Positions 37,962 through 49,495 are shown, numbered from the stretch's first letter. The stretch is 64,000 nucleotides of DNA from Mallotus nudiflorus (GCA_947683625.1 CANTUR010000242.1:620001-684000); one strand, 5' to 3'. Made by a program: numbers and translations. Notes: generated by a model from the sequence alone, not told the origin.

Positions 37962-38533
37962 ATGATGTATCTTAATTATGCATTAAATATTTATATAATT
38001 AATACAAAAATATGGTAAAAATTATGCATAATAAATTTTTAATCTGTAAAAAATACATGACATATTTCATAAATAAACTACTAGTGAAAATTATAAATTT
38101 TAATTTCATAACTCCAAAGATAATATTATAGTCAATTAAGGCACCTCATAAATTTACTTTATTTTTTTTTATAAAGTAAATTACACTTTGCTAATAACTG
38201 CCACTAGATGATAAAATATACTTTCATTATATGATAATAAAAATAAAGTACAATTAATGTGTCTAAAAATTAAATTCACTAAGACTCTCCCATAAATTAA
38301 TGTTTTATTTATTCAAAAACTTAATTAATAGGATTATTAATTTATTAAATATTAATTTTAAGAGAAATGAGTTTATGCAATAATATTTTATAATTTTTAT
38401 TTGACAAATATTATAAATTTTCAAAAGCATTTTATTTATTAAATAACTCTTGTATTTTTATTCATTAAAAAATTTATTATGTATTAATTTTTACCATATT
38501 TTTGCATTAATTATATAAATATTTGATGCATGA
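37590..38533. repeat. Inverted-repeat (MITE-like) element, left portion; target of element E
   Basis: The stretch at about 37961-38040 is repeated in reverse at 38463-38533. For example 'tttatataattaatacaaaa' near 37990 pairs with 'gcattaattatataaat' near 38503. The pairing continues past the insertion of element E: 63138-63160 matches the outer part of the left arm. Farther out, 37600-37700 is a weaker reverse match to 63460-63560 ('ttctactaaatttttaacat' against its near complement). E therefore inserted into the right arm of a non-coding foldback element. An AACT microsatellite lies at 37917-37945. Element class and ends are uncertain. Confidence 0.6.
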
Positions 38534-38866
38534 TGTTATAACCCGATATTTTATAAATTTTTAAATTAATTTCTGAAATTTGTAATGTTAATAAATATTT
38601 TATTAAATTTCTATATTGTGGTTATTTTGTGAAATTTAATTAAATTCAAGTGTTGTTATTTATTTTATTATATTGTAGTATTAATATTAATTGAGTTTTA
38701 AACTTAGATTTGTGGTTATGTACTATTTAATAGTAATAATAATATTATTATTATTATTTATAAATAGTGTTAATTTAAGGTAATTAATATAATCTAACAT
38801 TTTATGGGGAATTTAATTAGAAAAATAAACATTTAAAATATTATTTTATTTTATTTTATTTTTTTC

Positions 38867-38933
<67 letters not shown>

Positions 38934-39909
38934 CTTTTCCTTTTTTCCTTCCCCTCTCCTCTTTTTTTTTTTTTTTTTTTTTTTTGCGTTTCTGTATAAC
39001 GTAGCACAGGCCACCAGCATCGCCATTGCCTGTCGTTCACCTTTGCTCAGCAACACCACCTTCTCCTCCTCCCTTCCTCCTTCCTCCCTCCGCCTCCATT
39101 TCTTCCTCTCCTCCATTCTTCCTCCTCTCGACACCGTGAGCTTTTAGAGGCCGCTGGCGTCAATTCCGGCAACAACAAGGGTCGTGGTTGGTCTCGTTTG
39201 AAAGCTCTAATCATGGGCTTCTTTTTTCCCAAGGTAATTCATCTTAACAGCCTTGTTTTCAGCTTCAATTTTATCAATTTCATTATAGAGTTCATAATTT
39301 AATTTGTTGATTTTGTGTTCAATCGCTTTGATTCTTGTTAAATTGACTTTAGATTAGTTAAATTAGAGTTGTAAGCTTTCTAAATATGTGCTTAAATCAA
39401 TTTTGGAGATAGTTGAATTTTGAACATTATTCCAACTTGGGTACTATTCACAGGGACTATCCCAGCTCGAAAATGTTTTTTATTTTTAATACAATTTTAA
39501 GGATGTTTTATTAAGAAAGTTTATTGAAATTGTATTATGATTATTTTCATTAAGAAAGTTTATTGAAATTGCATTCTGATTATTTATTATGAATTTTTGA
39601 ATGTTTATGTGAAAATTGAATTTTTGGAAAAAATAGTATAAATTAGTAAATTTTGTATTTTAATTGAAATTATTGTTAATTATTATGTTTTGGATACATT
39701 TTGAGCAATAAACGGTTTTAAAATAATTCTTATAAATTATTTACTATTTTTAACTAATTAATAGTAATTTTTCGAAATATATTCGAAGAATAGTTTTATT
39801 TATTATTTTTGTGATTAAATGAATTTTTAGCTATTTTTATTATATATTTGAACAATTTAAATAATTATTTGTGAATTATGCTATTTGATTTCAAATAATT
39901 GAAAAATGG
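38534..39909 (+). repeat. Element E 5' LTR, part 1
   Basis: Collinear with 59443-61262 of the 3' LTR once the TRIM is removed from the latter. Contains the promoter region and the transcribed leader. Interrupted at 39910 by solo LTR G, whose aatgg duplication (39905-39909 and 54637-54641) marks the join with part 2. Confidence 0.9.
38868..39235 (+). promoter_or_regulatory. Element E LTR promoter, leader exon and splice-donor-like site
   Basis: A TATA-box region expanded to a (TA)n run (38872-38932) is followed by a poly-T tract, then a GC- and CT-rich leader (about 38990-39233). The leader ends in AAG followed by GTAATT at 39234, a good plant 5' splice site. The 3' LTR has the same leader, and its donor is interrupted by the TRIM at 60111. 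A transcription start is expected about 30 bases after the TATA region. This is inference from layout and from the same order in the other LTRs. Confidence 0.5.
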
Positions 39910-40895
39910 TGTCACGACCCGAACCCGAGGGCACGTGACCGGCACTAGGGAATGGGTAGGCATAAGGCCCCCGAAACCCGTAGTAAGCCTAAAGGAAAAG
40001 AAAATAAAACCTGTCACGACCCAAAATAGGAGTCATGACCGGCGTTAGGGAACGGGAATTCTTTCGAATCCGGAACCCGTAGCAAGCCTAAAAATAAAAT
40101 AAATCATGCAATAATAACAATAATCATATAATATGCAGCGGAAATAAAAATCATAATATCATAATGTTATCCACATCAACTGGATTTAAATCAAATCTCA
40201 TCACATAGATATAAAATCTTTAATACAAATCCAGTTTCAATATAATACATCTCTTTAAAATAAAATACATGAAATCCAATACTTTAATTCACAACTACTG
40301 CAGTGTCTAGATAAAATAAATAAGACTCAAGTAGATAATTTACACAAAGAAGCTGGGGCGGAAGAAATCCGGCGTATCGACCTGCTACTGAGGTCTGAGG
40401 ATGTTGACTCTCCTGAAAAATAATCAACGGAGGGGAGTCAGACCTCACTGAGTGAATTACTATAATATATATACATACACACTAAATGATAATGCATACA
40501 GTCAATAATACATATCTAATATGTATATATACAGGCAAATTCACACAGATGCAGTAAAAATCATTTTTTATATATTTTATTGAAAATCACAATTTATGAA
40601 GGATCACATAGAACCCTAGAATATCGCAACCTCGGAAAATAGTGTTAAACAACACTCTAGCCATACAGGCTCACTTATTCCAAATATATCCACTTAATCC
40701 ATTTGGACAATAGACTGGCCCCGAGACACTAAGTCAACCGAGCTCCAGCAGTCTGACTGCCAGTGTGATTGGCCCCGAGACACTTGGTCAACCGAGCTCC
40801 AGCAATCACACCCCAAACCACATCTCACACATATCAATAATCATAATCAATCAATATCCACAATTAAGTTAGTAATATAGCCTAAATACTATAGG

Positions 40896-40934
40896 CGTAC
40901 CGGTACGTACTCGATCCTAGTGCTGCCCACTAGG
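40896..40934 (-). other. Conserved LTR hairpin 1 with adjoining palindrome
   Basis: A perfect 12-bp palindrome (cgtaccggtacg, 40896-40907) is followed by a 7-bp stem cctagtg / cactagg (40916-40922 with 40928-40934) around a 5-base loop. Equivalent stems occur at 49129-49147 in the other D LTR, near 20093 in B, near 14562-14580 in C, and at 55454-55472 in E. In solo LTR G (52313-52331) the stem is cctggtg / caccagg, a paired change that keeps it intact. Function is unknown. Confidence 0.7.
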
Positions 40935-41479
40935 TAGCACGTTCTATCGATATCCTTCATTAATAATATAAATCATCCATTCATAAAAATAAATGATGCA
41001 TGAATTTAAATGAAATAACGATATAATCCATATATATACCAGAAATATACCAAACGTAAACCAGGTATATTTCGAGTACATATACGTCAAATGAATTCAA
41101 TCAAATCATAAATTAAACTAAAAATATATTTAAAAACATTTTAAATATATTTTATTAATAAAACATGTATATAATTTATTATATACCAAAAATAAATCAA
41201 AAATATACTTAAATACAAATCACATTATTTACGCATTTTAATCAAAGTAAAACATATATTTCTAAAATTATGCATCCTAAGCATATATATATATAAAATA
41301 GCAACTCACCTAGTGCGCTCCACGAGATGGGTCCGACGGGCCTGGTCCACTAGCCCTCGGTCTCGGCGCAACTAAACAAGAAATAATTAACTGACATCAG
41401 AATAACCCTAACAGAAATCCTAGAATTCAATCTAGAGTATTAAACACAGAATCAGAAATTAGGGTTCGACTGGATATCA

Positions 41480-41557
41480 CGTTTTACGAGAATTCAACCA
41501 AAAATTCGGCAGAACCTCCCCTGTAAAACGGACATCTCTCTACTCAAAAGAGTAGAG
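41480..41557 (-). other. Conserved LTR cassette 2: nested inverted repeats
   Basis: cgttttac (41480-41487) is repeated in reverse as gtaaaacg (41523-41530). It is followed by a perfect 8-bp stem ctctactc / gagtagag with a four-A loop (41538-41557). The roughly 80-bp block is recognisable in every LTR of this superfamily in the window, at about 1148, 8706, 15618, 20555, 24289, 49762, 52723, 54893 (plus strand) and 61522 (plus strand). That includes families whose surrounding sequence barely aligns. Confidence 0.7.
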
Positions 41558-43227
41558 CCGACCCTGCAAAGAAACACACTTCAAAAAACTACACAAGGCA
41601 CAACCAAAATCCCACGGTCGGACTCCAAACTACAGTCCACCGACCGGGGTCCACAACCACAGAACAATACCAAAAATATCCTAAAATCACAAAACTGCAT
41701 TTTATAGGTAGAAATTACATAATTAACCTTTAAACATATTAAAAACCGATAAAAACTCATTTTATTAGAAAAACGGTATATTATATATATAATTGAAAAT
41801 AATTCACGAAAAATAGTTTTAATTAGTTAAAAATACTAAATAATTTGTAGAAATCATTTTTATACCTTAAATAACTATTAAAACCAATTAAATTACATTT
41901 TTAGCCAATTTAGGGTAAAATTACCAAAATACCCCTATATATATAAATATACTTAAATTACTTCAAAAATTCACCAAAAATCATACAATTATCCAAAATT
42001 AATTTTCTCAACATATTTATCAATAATATCAATAATTAAACTCAATTAACCAATTAAATTCAAATAAAAACACAATTAACCCTAATTTCTCAAAATCACA
42101 TAAACTCAATTAATTCAAAATAAATACTTAGAAATTCATAAAAATTCCAAATAAATTCCTATAATTCATTTCAACACCCAATTTAACCATAAACTCCAAT
42201 TTCATAATTTAAATAATTAATTTCTGAAAATTAGAAAATAATATTAAAATATTCAAAAATACCCAAAAATCCAAACAATCTCCAAAAATTCATACATGTA
42301 GATTAAGCTACTAGGATAAACATTTTTGAAGGGAGTTTTCATGAATCAATCAATTCGAAGCTCAAAAAAATCAAAAACTCTAATAGGCCGAAATTGAAAA
42401 TTCAAAACCTAAGCAAATCTAGACCATTTAAGCTCAAACCAAAGCTAGAATCACACTCACCGGACCTCAAGGAGAAGAAAGAGACCAGCGGTGTCGAAAA
42501 CGGTGGCCAGAATCAACGTGATCGACGGTGGATCGATTTTCGGCTTCTCCGGCCAAAATCAACTTCCAGACGCCGGAAACAGCTACCACAGGCGACGAGG
42601 AAGGCTGGGAAAGGCGGTGGCACACCCGCGGTGAAGAAACGGCAGTAGCAGTGACCGGACGGTGAAGGGAATGGTCGGGGAAGAAGAAGCTCACTCGGGG
42701 GCAGTTTTATAATTTTCCAAACTTTTGTAATTTTGACAAATTTTAATGTATATATGTATATATATATACTTTACACTATATAATAAAATAATATTAAATT
42801 ACACACTTTAAATATACACCACACACATAAAATTTAATATTTTAATAATTTATACTAAATAAAAATAATTAAATATCAATAAAACTAATAAATAATAAAT
42901 AAAATATTAGGGTAATACTAAACCCTAATTAAATAAATATACACACGCATAGGCTTTATTTAGTATTTTAAAAATATGTATGAGTCCATGCAAGTCCGAA
43001 AATATATTTAAAATAATTAATAATAAATTATTTACGTGAAAATTTCCCCGAAAATGCAAGTCCCGGGAAAATTTTACGTAAAACACTGAAAATAATACAA
43101 AGTAATTAAAATAGATTTTAAATACATATCAACTCGTAAAAATATCATAAGATATATATATACAAAATTATTAACACTGCATATCCCGGTACAGTGTAAA
43201 AATATTTTAAAAACACGGGATATTACA

Positions 43228-43240
43228 GTCTTCCCCCCTT
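43228..43240 (-). other. Polypurine tract of element D
   Basis: Minus strand reads aaggggggaagac immediately before the 3' LTR terminus at 43227. This is the plus-strand DNA priming site. Confidence 0.9.
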
Positions 43241-43264
43241 ACAAGAATTCGTCCCCGAATTCCA

Positions 43265-44447
43265 GAAAACAAGATCAAGAAGGAAAGAGATACGGGTAAG
43301 AAGCTCGCATCTCAGCTTCAGTCTCCCACGTATGCTCTTCGACTCTGTCGCTACACCACAGAACCTTGACCATCGGAATCTGCTTCGATCGCAACTATCG
43401 AACTTGATAATCAACGATCGCCACAGGTTCTTCCACAAACATCAAATCTTCACTCACTTCTACACTGTCGGGTTGCAACACGTGTGAAGGATCTGAGATA
43501 TACTTCCTTAACATCGAGATATGAAATACTGGATGCACTCGTGACATACTCGGAGGCAAATCCAACCGATATGCAACAGTGCCAACTTTCTCCAGAATCT
43601 CAAACGGTCCAATGTATCTCGGTGCTAACTTACCCTTCTTGCCAAATCTCATCACACCCTTCATCGGAGATACCTTCAGAAAAATGAAATCTCCAACCTG
43701 AAACTCCACATCTCTGCGCCTAGGATCCGTATAACTCTTCTGTCTGCTAACTGTTGTCTCTAATCTTCGCTTAATCACGGAAACTTTCTCTGCAGCATCC
43801 TGAACCATCTCAGGTCCAGTCAAAGCTCTCTCACCAATCTCATCCCAACTCAACGGGGATCTACTCTTCCTTCCATACAATGCCTCATACGGTGCCATGC
43901 CAATACTGCTATGGTAGCTGTTATTATATGCAAACTCAACAAGCGACAAATGATCATCCCAGCTACCTCCCAAATCCAAGACACACATCCTTAACATATC
44001 TTCCAGTGTCTGGATCGTCCTCTCAGACTGGCCATCTGTCTGAGGATGAAAAGCAGTACTGAAATCCAACCTAGTGCCCATCGCTTCCTGCAACTTCTGC
44101 CAAAAACGAGAAGTAAACACCGAACCTCTATCTGACACAATGGACACAGGTACTCCATGAAGGCATACGATATGCTTCACGTACAACTTCGCCAATCTAG
44201 CAACAGAATATGTGGCTTTCATAGACAAAAAATGTGTAGACTTCGTCAACCTGTCTACAATCACCCAGATAGAATCGTATCCATCCTTCGAACGAGGTAA
44301 ACCTACCACAAAATCCATAGCTATCCTTTCCCACTTCCACTCGGGAATAGGAAGAGGCTGAAGCTTCCCAGAAGGCTTCTGATGTTCGGCTTTCACTTGC
44401 TGACACGTCAAACACTTAGCAACATAATCAGCGACATCTTTCTTCAA
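43265..44447 (-). pseudogene. Element D integrase core and chromodomain
   Basis: The longest open stretch (43395-44447, 350 residues) begins inside the zinc finger with CLTCQQVK. It holds the catalytic triad D45 (MDF), D106 (SDRG) and E142 (SERT), which is D,D35E spacing, then the YIGPFEI block of the C-terminal domain. It ends at EPVAIVDYQVR. A TAG (43402-43404), probably from CAG, stops it there. After the stop the chromodomain continues in frame as 'LRSKQIPMVKVLW' and 'VEEHTWETEAEM' to a natural stop near 43274. Integrase inserts the DNA copy and the chromodomain steers it to modified histones. The core looks intact, but the chromodomain would be lost from the protein. The two finger histidines lie in the preceding segment, beyond another TAG at 44456-44458. 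Confidence 0.93.
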
Positions 44448-44456
44448 TCCATCCCA

Positions 44457-45251
44457 CTAGTATAGATCTCTGATACTGTGGTACATCTTAGTGACACCTG
44501 GATGAATGTTGTAAGCCGTAGAATGTGCTTCCTCTAGGATCTCTTCTCTCAAATCATCCACATCAGGAACACATAATCTACCACTGATCCACAACACACT
44601 ATCATCATCGAGTGTGAAATCAGTGAACTTCCCTGCTCGAACATTCTCTGCAAGCTCTTCCAGAATAGGATCACGGCTCTGAGCTGCTTTAATCCTATCC
44701 CTCAGTACAGATCGTACTCTAAACTGAGCTAGCAATCCACCTGATCTACTAATCTTCGTCATCAGACCTTGATCCACTAACAGATGCAACTCTTGGATCA
44801 ATGGTCTCCTCTCAATACTGATGTGAGCAAGACTAACTGAGGACTTCCTACTCAAGGCATCTGCTACCACATTAGCTTTACCCGGATGGTAAAGAATCTC
44901 GCAATCATAATCCTTCAACAGTTCCAACCATCTTCTCTGCCTCAAATTCAAATCTCGCTGCTGAAAAATGTACTTAAGGCTCTTACGATCAGTAAATATC
45001 TCACAAGTCACCCCGTACAGATAATGTCTCCAAATCTTCAAAGCAAAGATCACTGCAGCCATCTCAAGATCATGTGTAGGATAGTTCTGCTCATGCTTCT
45101 TCAACTGCCTCGAAGCATAGGCTATCACCCTTCCATTCTGCATCAACACACAACCAAGACCAATTCTAGAGGCATCACAGTAAACTGTGAACTTATCCAC
45201 AATATTAGGCAAAGCTAATACTGGCACTGTGGTCAACTTCTCCTTTAACAA
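44457..45251 (-). pseudogene. Element D RNase H and integrase zinc-finger N-terminus
   Basis: An open stretch of 264 residues. It starts in the RT-RNase H connection and carries the RNase H acidic residues D26 (YCDAS), E63 (DLEM), D88 (FTDRKSL) and D131 (VADALSR). It then runs through the linker to the histidines of the integrase HHCC finger (HPGVTKMYH). It is ended by TAG where the sister copies show a tryptophan (LYWWDGL context). RNase H removes the RNA strand during reverse transcription. The frame upstream is cut by another TAG at 45276-45278, also at a position where tryptophan is expected. All catalytic residues I can check are present. Confidence 0.93.
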
Positions 45252-45278
45252 CTGAAAACTATTCTCACAAGCTTCTGA

Positions 45279-46187
45279 CTACTCGAATCTAACATTCTTC
45301 TGAGTCAAGCGAGTCATAGGGGCTGCAATTATGGAAAAATCCTGCACAAATCGCCTATAATACCCGGCTAAACCCAGAAAACTCCGAATCTCCGTAACAG
45401 AAGTAAGTCTAGGCCACTCAGATACTGCCTCAACCTTCTGTGGATCAACCTGAATACCTTCTTTAGACACTACGTGTCCAAGAAAAGAAACACTCTCCAT
45501 CCAGAAATCACACTTCGAGAATTTAGCATAAAGCTGATGGTCTCTCAGTGTCTGTAGTACAATCCTCAAATGATATACATGCTCTTCCATACTCCTCGAA
45601 TATACCAGTATATCATCAATAAAGACTACTACAAACTGATCCACATACGGTCTGAATACCCTGTTCATCAGATCCATAAAAGCTGCTGGTGCATTAGTCA
45701 AACCAAAAGACATCACCAGAAACTCATAATGGTCATATTGAGTGCGGAACGCTGTCTTAGGAATATCAGCTTCACTAATCCGCAACTGATGATAACCCGA
45801 CCTCAAGTCAACCTTAGAAAAGAACTGTGCACCATGTAGCTGATCAAACAAATCATCTATCCTCGGGAGAGGATACTGGTTCTTCATTGTCACCTTATTC
45901 AGCTCTCTGTAGTCAATGCACAATCTCAGGGTACCATCCTTCTTCTTCATAAACAGGACTGGTGCACCCAAAGGAGAAACACTAGGTCTGATGAAACCTT
46001 TATCCAACAACTCTTGCAACTGCTCCTTCAACTCTTTCAACTCTGTAGGAGCCATACGATAGGGTGGCATAGATATAGGAGTAGTACCTGGAACCACATC
46101 TATACAGAACTCAATCTCTCTATGAGGGTGGTAAACCTGGCAACTCCTCGGGAAAAACATCAGGAAACTTACAGGCAACAGGAACAT
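45279..46187 (-). pseudogene. Element D reverse transcriptase
   Basis: An open stretch of 302 residues. The true coding frame starts near residue 20 ([10 protein letters not shown]), after a one-base insertion at about 46126-46128 that shifts it away from the protease frame. The RT fingers and palm are complete: [12 protein letters not shown] at 89-100, the first catalytic aspartate D127 in [12 protein letters not shown], the FIDD box at 189-192 (D191, D192), then FLGHVVS and the LAGYYRRF connection. All three catalytic aspartates are kept. RT copies the genomic RNA inside the particle from the iMet tRNA primer. The domain looks biochemically complete, but it cannot be made as one polyprotein because of the upstream frameshift and downstream TAG. 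Confidence 0.93.
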
Positions 46188-46830
46188 CTGTGAGTGACAA
46201 CTTCTCCACTGATGTATCCTTGACCAATGCCAAATATCCCTGACAACCTTTCTTCAACAACTTCCTAGCTGAAATAGCAGAAATAAGATTCTGAGGTGCT
46301 GAACTCCTATCACCCACAAACTTAAACTCTTCTTCACCAGGAATTCTAAAAGTCACCTCCTTATTCCTGTAATCTACCACGGCGAAGTGAGATAACCAAT
46401 CCATTCCCTAAATAACATCAAACTCTATCACATCCAACAAAATCAAATCAGTGAGTAATTCTCTATCTCCCACGAGAACTGGACAACCAGAAAGAACAAT
46501 ATTGGTGTCCAAAGAATCACTCAGAGGAGTGGCAACAGACAAAGGAAAAGCCATCCTCGAAGCTTGCCAACAAGATTTAGAAGCAAAAACAGGAGAAACA
46601 AACGAATGCGTGGCACCTGGATCAAACAAAACCCATGCATCCAGGTAACAAACAGAAACAATACCTGCCACGACAACATTAAATGCCTGAGCATCCTGCT
46701 GAGTCAGATGGAAGACTCTGGCCTGACCTCGACCTCCCTGCTGACTAGTAGAAGCCTGGCCAACACCTCTGGCACCTCCTCTAGTACCTCTACCACGACT
46801 CTGTTGTGGAACAAACTGAGTGGAACTCTG
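46120..46830 (-). pseudogene. Element D aspartic protease and PR-RT linker
   Basis: The protease active site reads LFDPGATHSF (near 46620), with proline in place of the usual S/T of DSG/DTG, as in several plant chromovirus copies. It continues through the DVIEFDVI block, is cut by a TAG at 46405-46407, and resumes with GMDWLSHF to the linker ending [12 protein letters not shown] at about 46125. The protease cleaves the polyprotein during particle maturation. It is joined upstream to the gag tail in the same frame (RGRGTRGGARGVGQ). The zinc-knuckle frame is different, so a frameshift lies near 46830-46860. Confidence 0.88.
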
Positions 46831-46839
46831 ATGCTGGGC

Positions 46840-48024
46840 TGGGTGGCAACTGAAATGGCACGGGTGCAGCACTAGCAATCGACTGCTGTGGGAATCGCGA
46901 AATCTGCTGCTGTTGATAACCGGAATAAGGACATGATCTGGCAAAATGTCCTGTCTGCCCACATCTGAAACATGTCAGCGGTGTCAGATAACACGGTCCC
47001 TGATGGACTCTACCACAAGTTTGACAAACACTGGCCGCTGATCCTGAACTACGACCACTGCTACTACTTGAAGCACCTGATCCGAATCTGAATGATCTAG
47101 GCTGACCTCCAAGGCCATGCCTACTGCTCCGATGCACTCATTGCTGCTGTCTCTGACTCTGCTGAGTCGGACCTCGCTGCTGACTACTCGATCCAACATG
47201 AAAACTCGAATACGGAGTAGCCTACAATCCACTCGACTGAACTCCTAGCTGGTAATAATCAGGCATTGCTCCCTGCCTAACTAGCCTCAGCTCAATCTCC
47301 TTAGCTAACTCAATCACAGACTCTAGAGTAAGGCCCTGCTGTAGGCATACCAGTAAAAGCTGAACCCAAACCAATAACATATGTAGTAACCGCGAAGTAC
47401 TAATCTCGCATCAGATCCTCAACATATCTACCTAGACGAAGAAACTCTCGGGTATACTCCTCTATAGATCGATCTTCATGAGAAATACTGGTCAATCGAA
47501 GACGATAGCTCAAACGAAGAGGCTCTGGACAGAATCTCCTCATAAATCGCTCTCGAAACTGAGCCTAGGTCATCGTCATCATAAAGGGCCGGATCATCTG
47601 AATAAACCAATCTAGAGCTGGTCCCTCGACAGATACTCGACGATCATGATCCGCTGGTACTCGGTATGAGCAGTCCGAGTCTTAGTCTCAATCGCATGCA
47701 GAAAATCTAAAGGATCAGAAGTACCATCAAAAGCAATCCTGCCAACTCGGGCATAGAACAAAGCTGCCTCAGGGTCAGACATACCCTGCTGATAGGCAGG
47801 CTGAACAGGCTGAACAACTGGAGGAACAGGAACATCAAATTCAGCTCAATAGGCTCCTCATCCTGTAACTCTCTCTGCCTACGGTGACCTGCCGCTCCTC
47901 GAGGTCTACCTCTGCCACGACCTCTACGTCTAACTGGCGGCTCAGGAGGTAAAACCTCATCCTGAAAAGACTCATCATCCTCGGCCTCAACGACCGGTGG
48001 AGCGACATGCGCTTGCCTCCTCAT
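46840..48024 (-). pseudogene. Element D gag (capsid/nucleocapsid), frameshifted
   Basis: The start codon is at 48024, chosen because it directly follows a pyrimidine-rich tract ending CAG and opens 'MRRQAHVAPPVVEAEDDESF'. An arginine/glycine-rich segment follows (residues about 33-45). The frame shifts near 47835. The capsid-type region at 47700-47300 retains 'FLHAIETKTRTAHTEYQRIM'. A further one-base insertion lies near 47330. A clean zinc knuckle (CFRCGQTGHFARSC, near 46975-46930) lies in another frame. Gag forms the particle and binds RNA through the knuckle. Chromovirus gag and pol are normally read as one frame, so these shifts abolish expression. Confidence 0.88.
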
Positions 48025-48042
48025 ACTGAAAAGACAAATGGA
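48025..48042 (-). promoter_or_regulatory. Splice-acceptor-like site in front of gag ATG (element D)
   Basis: Minus strand reads catttgtcttttcag then T and the gag ATG. A pyrimidine tract with CAG at this exact place also occurs in B (tttgtctttttag, ATG at 19066) and E (ttattttttttag, ATG at 56417). With the LTR donor at 50762 it would define an intron of about 2.7 kb. Predicted from motif and conservation only. Confidence 0.5.
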
Positions 48043-48207
48043 AAGATTCAGACAAAATAGACAACGGAGGAATAACGCTGAAAATTACAGCAAGGAATAC
48101 TTATCAAGACATACTCGAACCTAATACACTGCAGTAGTTACCAAAGAAAACACAACTCTAAAAACTAGGGCCACAACTCACATAACTAAGCCCTGACATA
48201 GAACTCC

Positions 48208-48219
48208 GCTCTGATACCA
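48208..48219 (-). other. Primer-binding site of element D (initiator-Met tRNA)
   Basis: Minus strand tggtatcagagc, four bases from the 5' LTR boundary at 48224. It is complementary to the 3' end of initiator methionine tRNA, the common primer of plant LTR retrotransposons. Confidence 0.92.
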
Positions 48220-49494
48220 ACTTTGTCACGACCCAAAATAGGAGTCATGACCGGCGCTAGGGAACGAGAATTCTTTCGAATCCGGAACTCGTAGCAAGCC
48301 TAAAAATAAAATAAATCATGCAATAATAACAATAATCATATAATATGCAGCGGAAATAAAAATCATAATATCATAATGTTATCCACATCAACTGGATTTA
48401 AATCAAATCTCATCACATAGATATAAATCTTTAATACAAATCCAGTTTCAATATAATACATCTCTTTAAAATAAAATACATGAAATCCAATATTTTAATT
48501 CACAACTACTGCAGTGTCTAGATAAAATAAATAAGACTCAAGTAGATAATTTACACAAAGAAGCCGGGGCGGAAGAAATCCGGCGTATCGACATGCTACT
48601 GAGGTCTGAGGATGTTGACTCTCCTGAAAAATAGTCAACGGAGGGGAGTCAGACCTCACTAAGTGAATTACTATAATATATATACATACACACTAAATGA
48701 TAATGCATAAAGTCAATAATACATATCTAATATGTATATATATAGGCAAATTCACAAAGATGCAGAGTAAAAATCATTTTTTATATATTTTATTGAAAAT
48801 CACAGTTTATGAAGGATCACATAGAACCCTAGAATATCACAACCTCGGAAAATAGTGTTAAACAACACTCTAGCCATATAGGCTCACTTATTCCAAATAT
48901 ATCCACTTAATCCATTTGGACAATAGACTGGCCCCGAGACACTAAGTCAACCGAGCTCCAGCAGTCTGACTGCCAGTGTGATTGGCCCCGAGACACTTGG
49001 TCAATCGAGCTCCAGCAATCACACCCCAAACCACATCTCACACATATCAATAATCATAATCAATCAATATCCACAATTAAGTTAGTAATATAGCCTAAAT
49101 ACTATAGGCGTACCGGTACGTACTCGGTCCTAGTGCTGCCCACTAGGTAGCACGTTCTATCGATATCCTTCATTAATAATATAAATCATCCATTCATAAA
49201 AATAAATGATGCATGAATTTAAATGAAATAACGATATAATCCATATATATACCAGAAATATACCAAACGTAAATCAGGTATATTTCGAGTACATATACGT
49301 CAAATGAATTCAATCAAATCATAAATTAAACTAAAAATATATTTAAAAACATTTTAAATATATTTTATTAATAAAACATGTATATAATTTATTATATATC
49401 AAAAATAAATAAAAAATATACTTAAATACAAATCACATTATTTACGCATTTTAATCAAAGTAAAACATATATTTCTAAAATTATGCATCCTAAG

Positions 49495-49495
<1 letters not shown>

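Larger units (their letters stand above)
40012..43227 (-). repeat. Element D 3' LTR
   Basis: 3216 bp from tgtcacgaccc to atattaca, directly after the polypurine tract in minus orientation. Contains the hairpin blocks at 40896-40934 and 41480-41557. The leader is at about 42461-42720 with a CCG/GTGAGTG donor-like site at 42460, and the TATA-like run is at about 42746-42769. Open frames across the leader on either strand are small and differ between the two LTRs. Confidence 0.95.

Noticed and set aside
42394..42694. Short frames on both strands in the D LTR leader
   Set aside because: The two LTRs of D differ by frameshifts across this region, so no coding constraint is visible.
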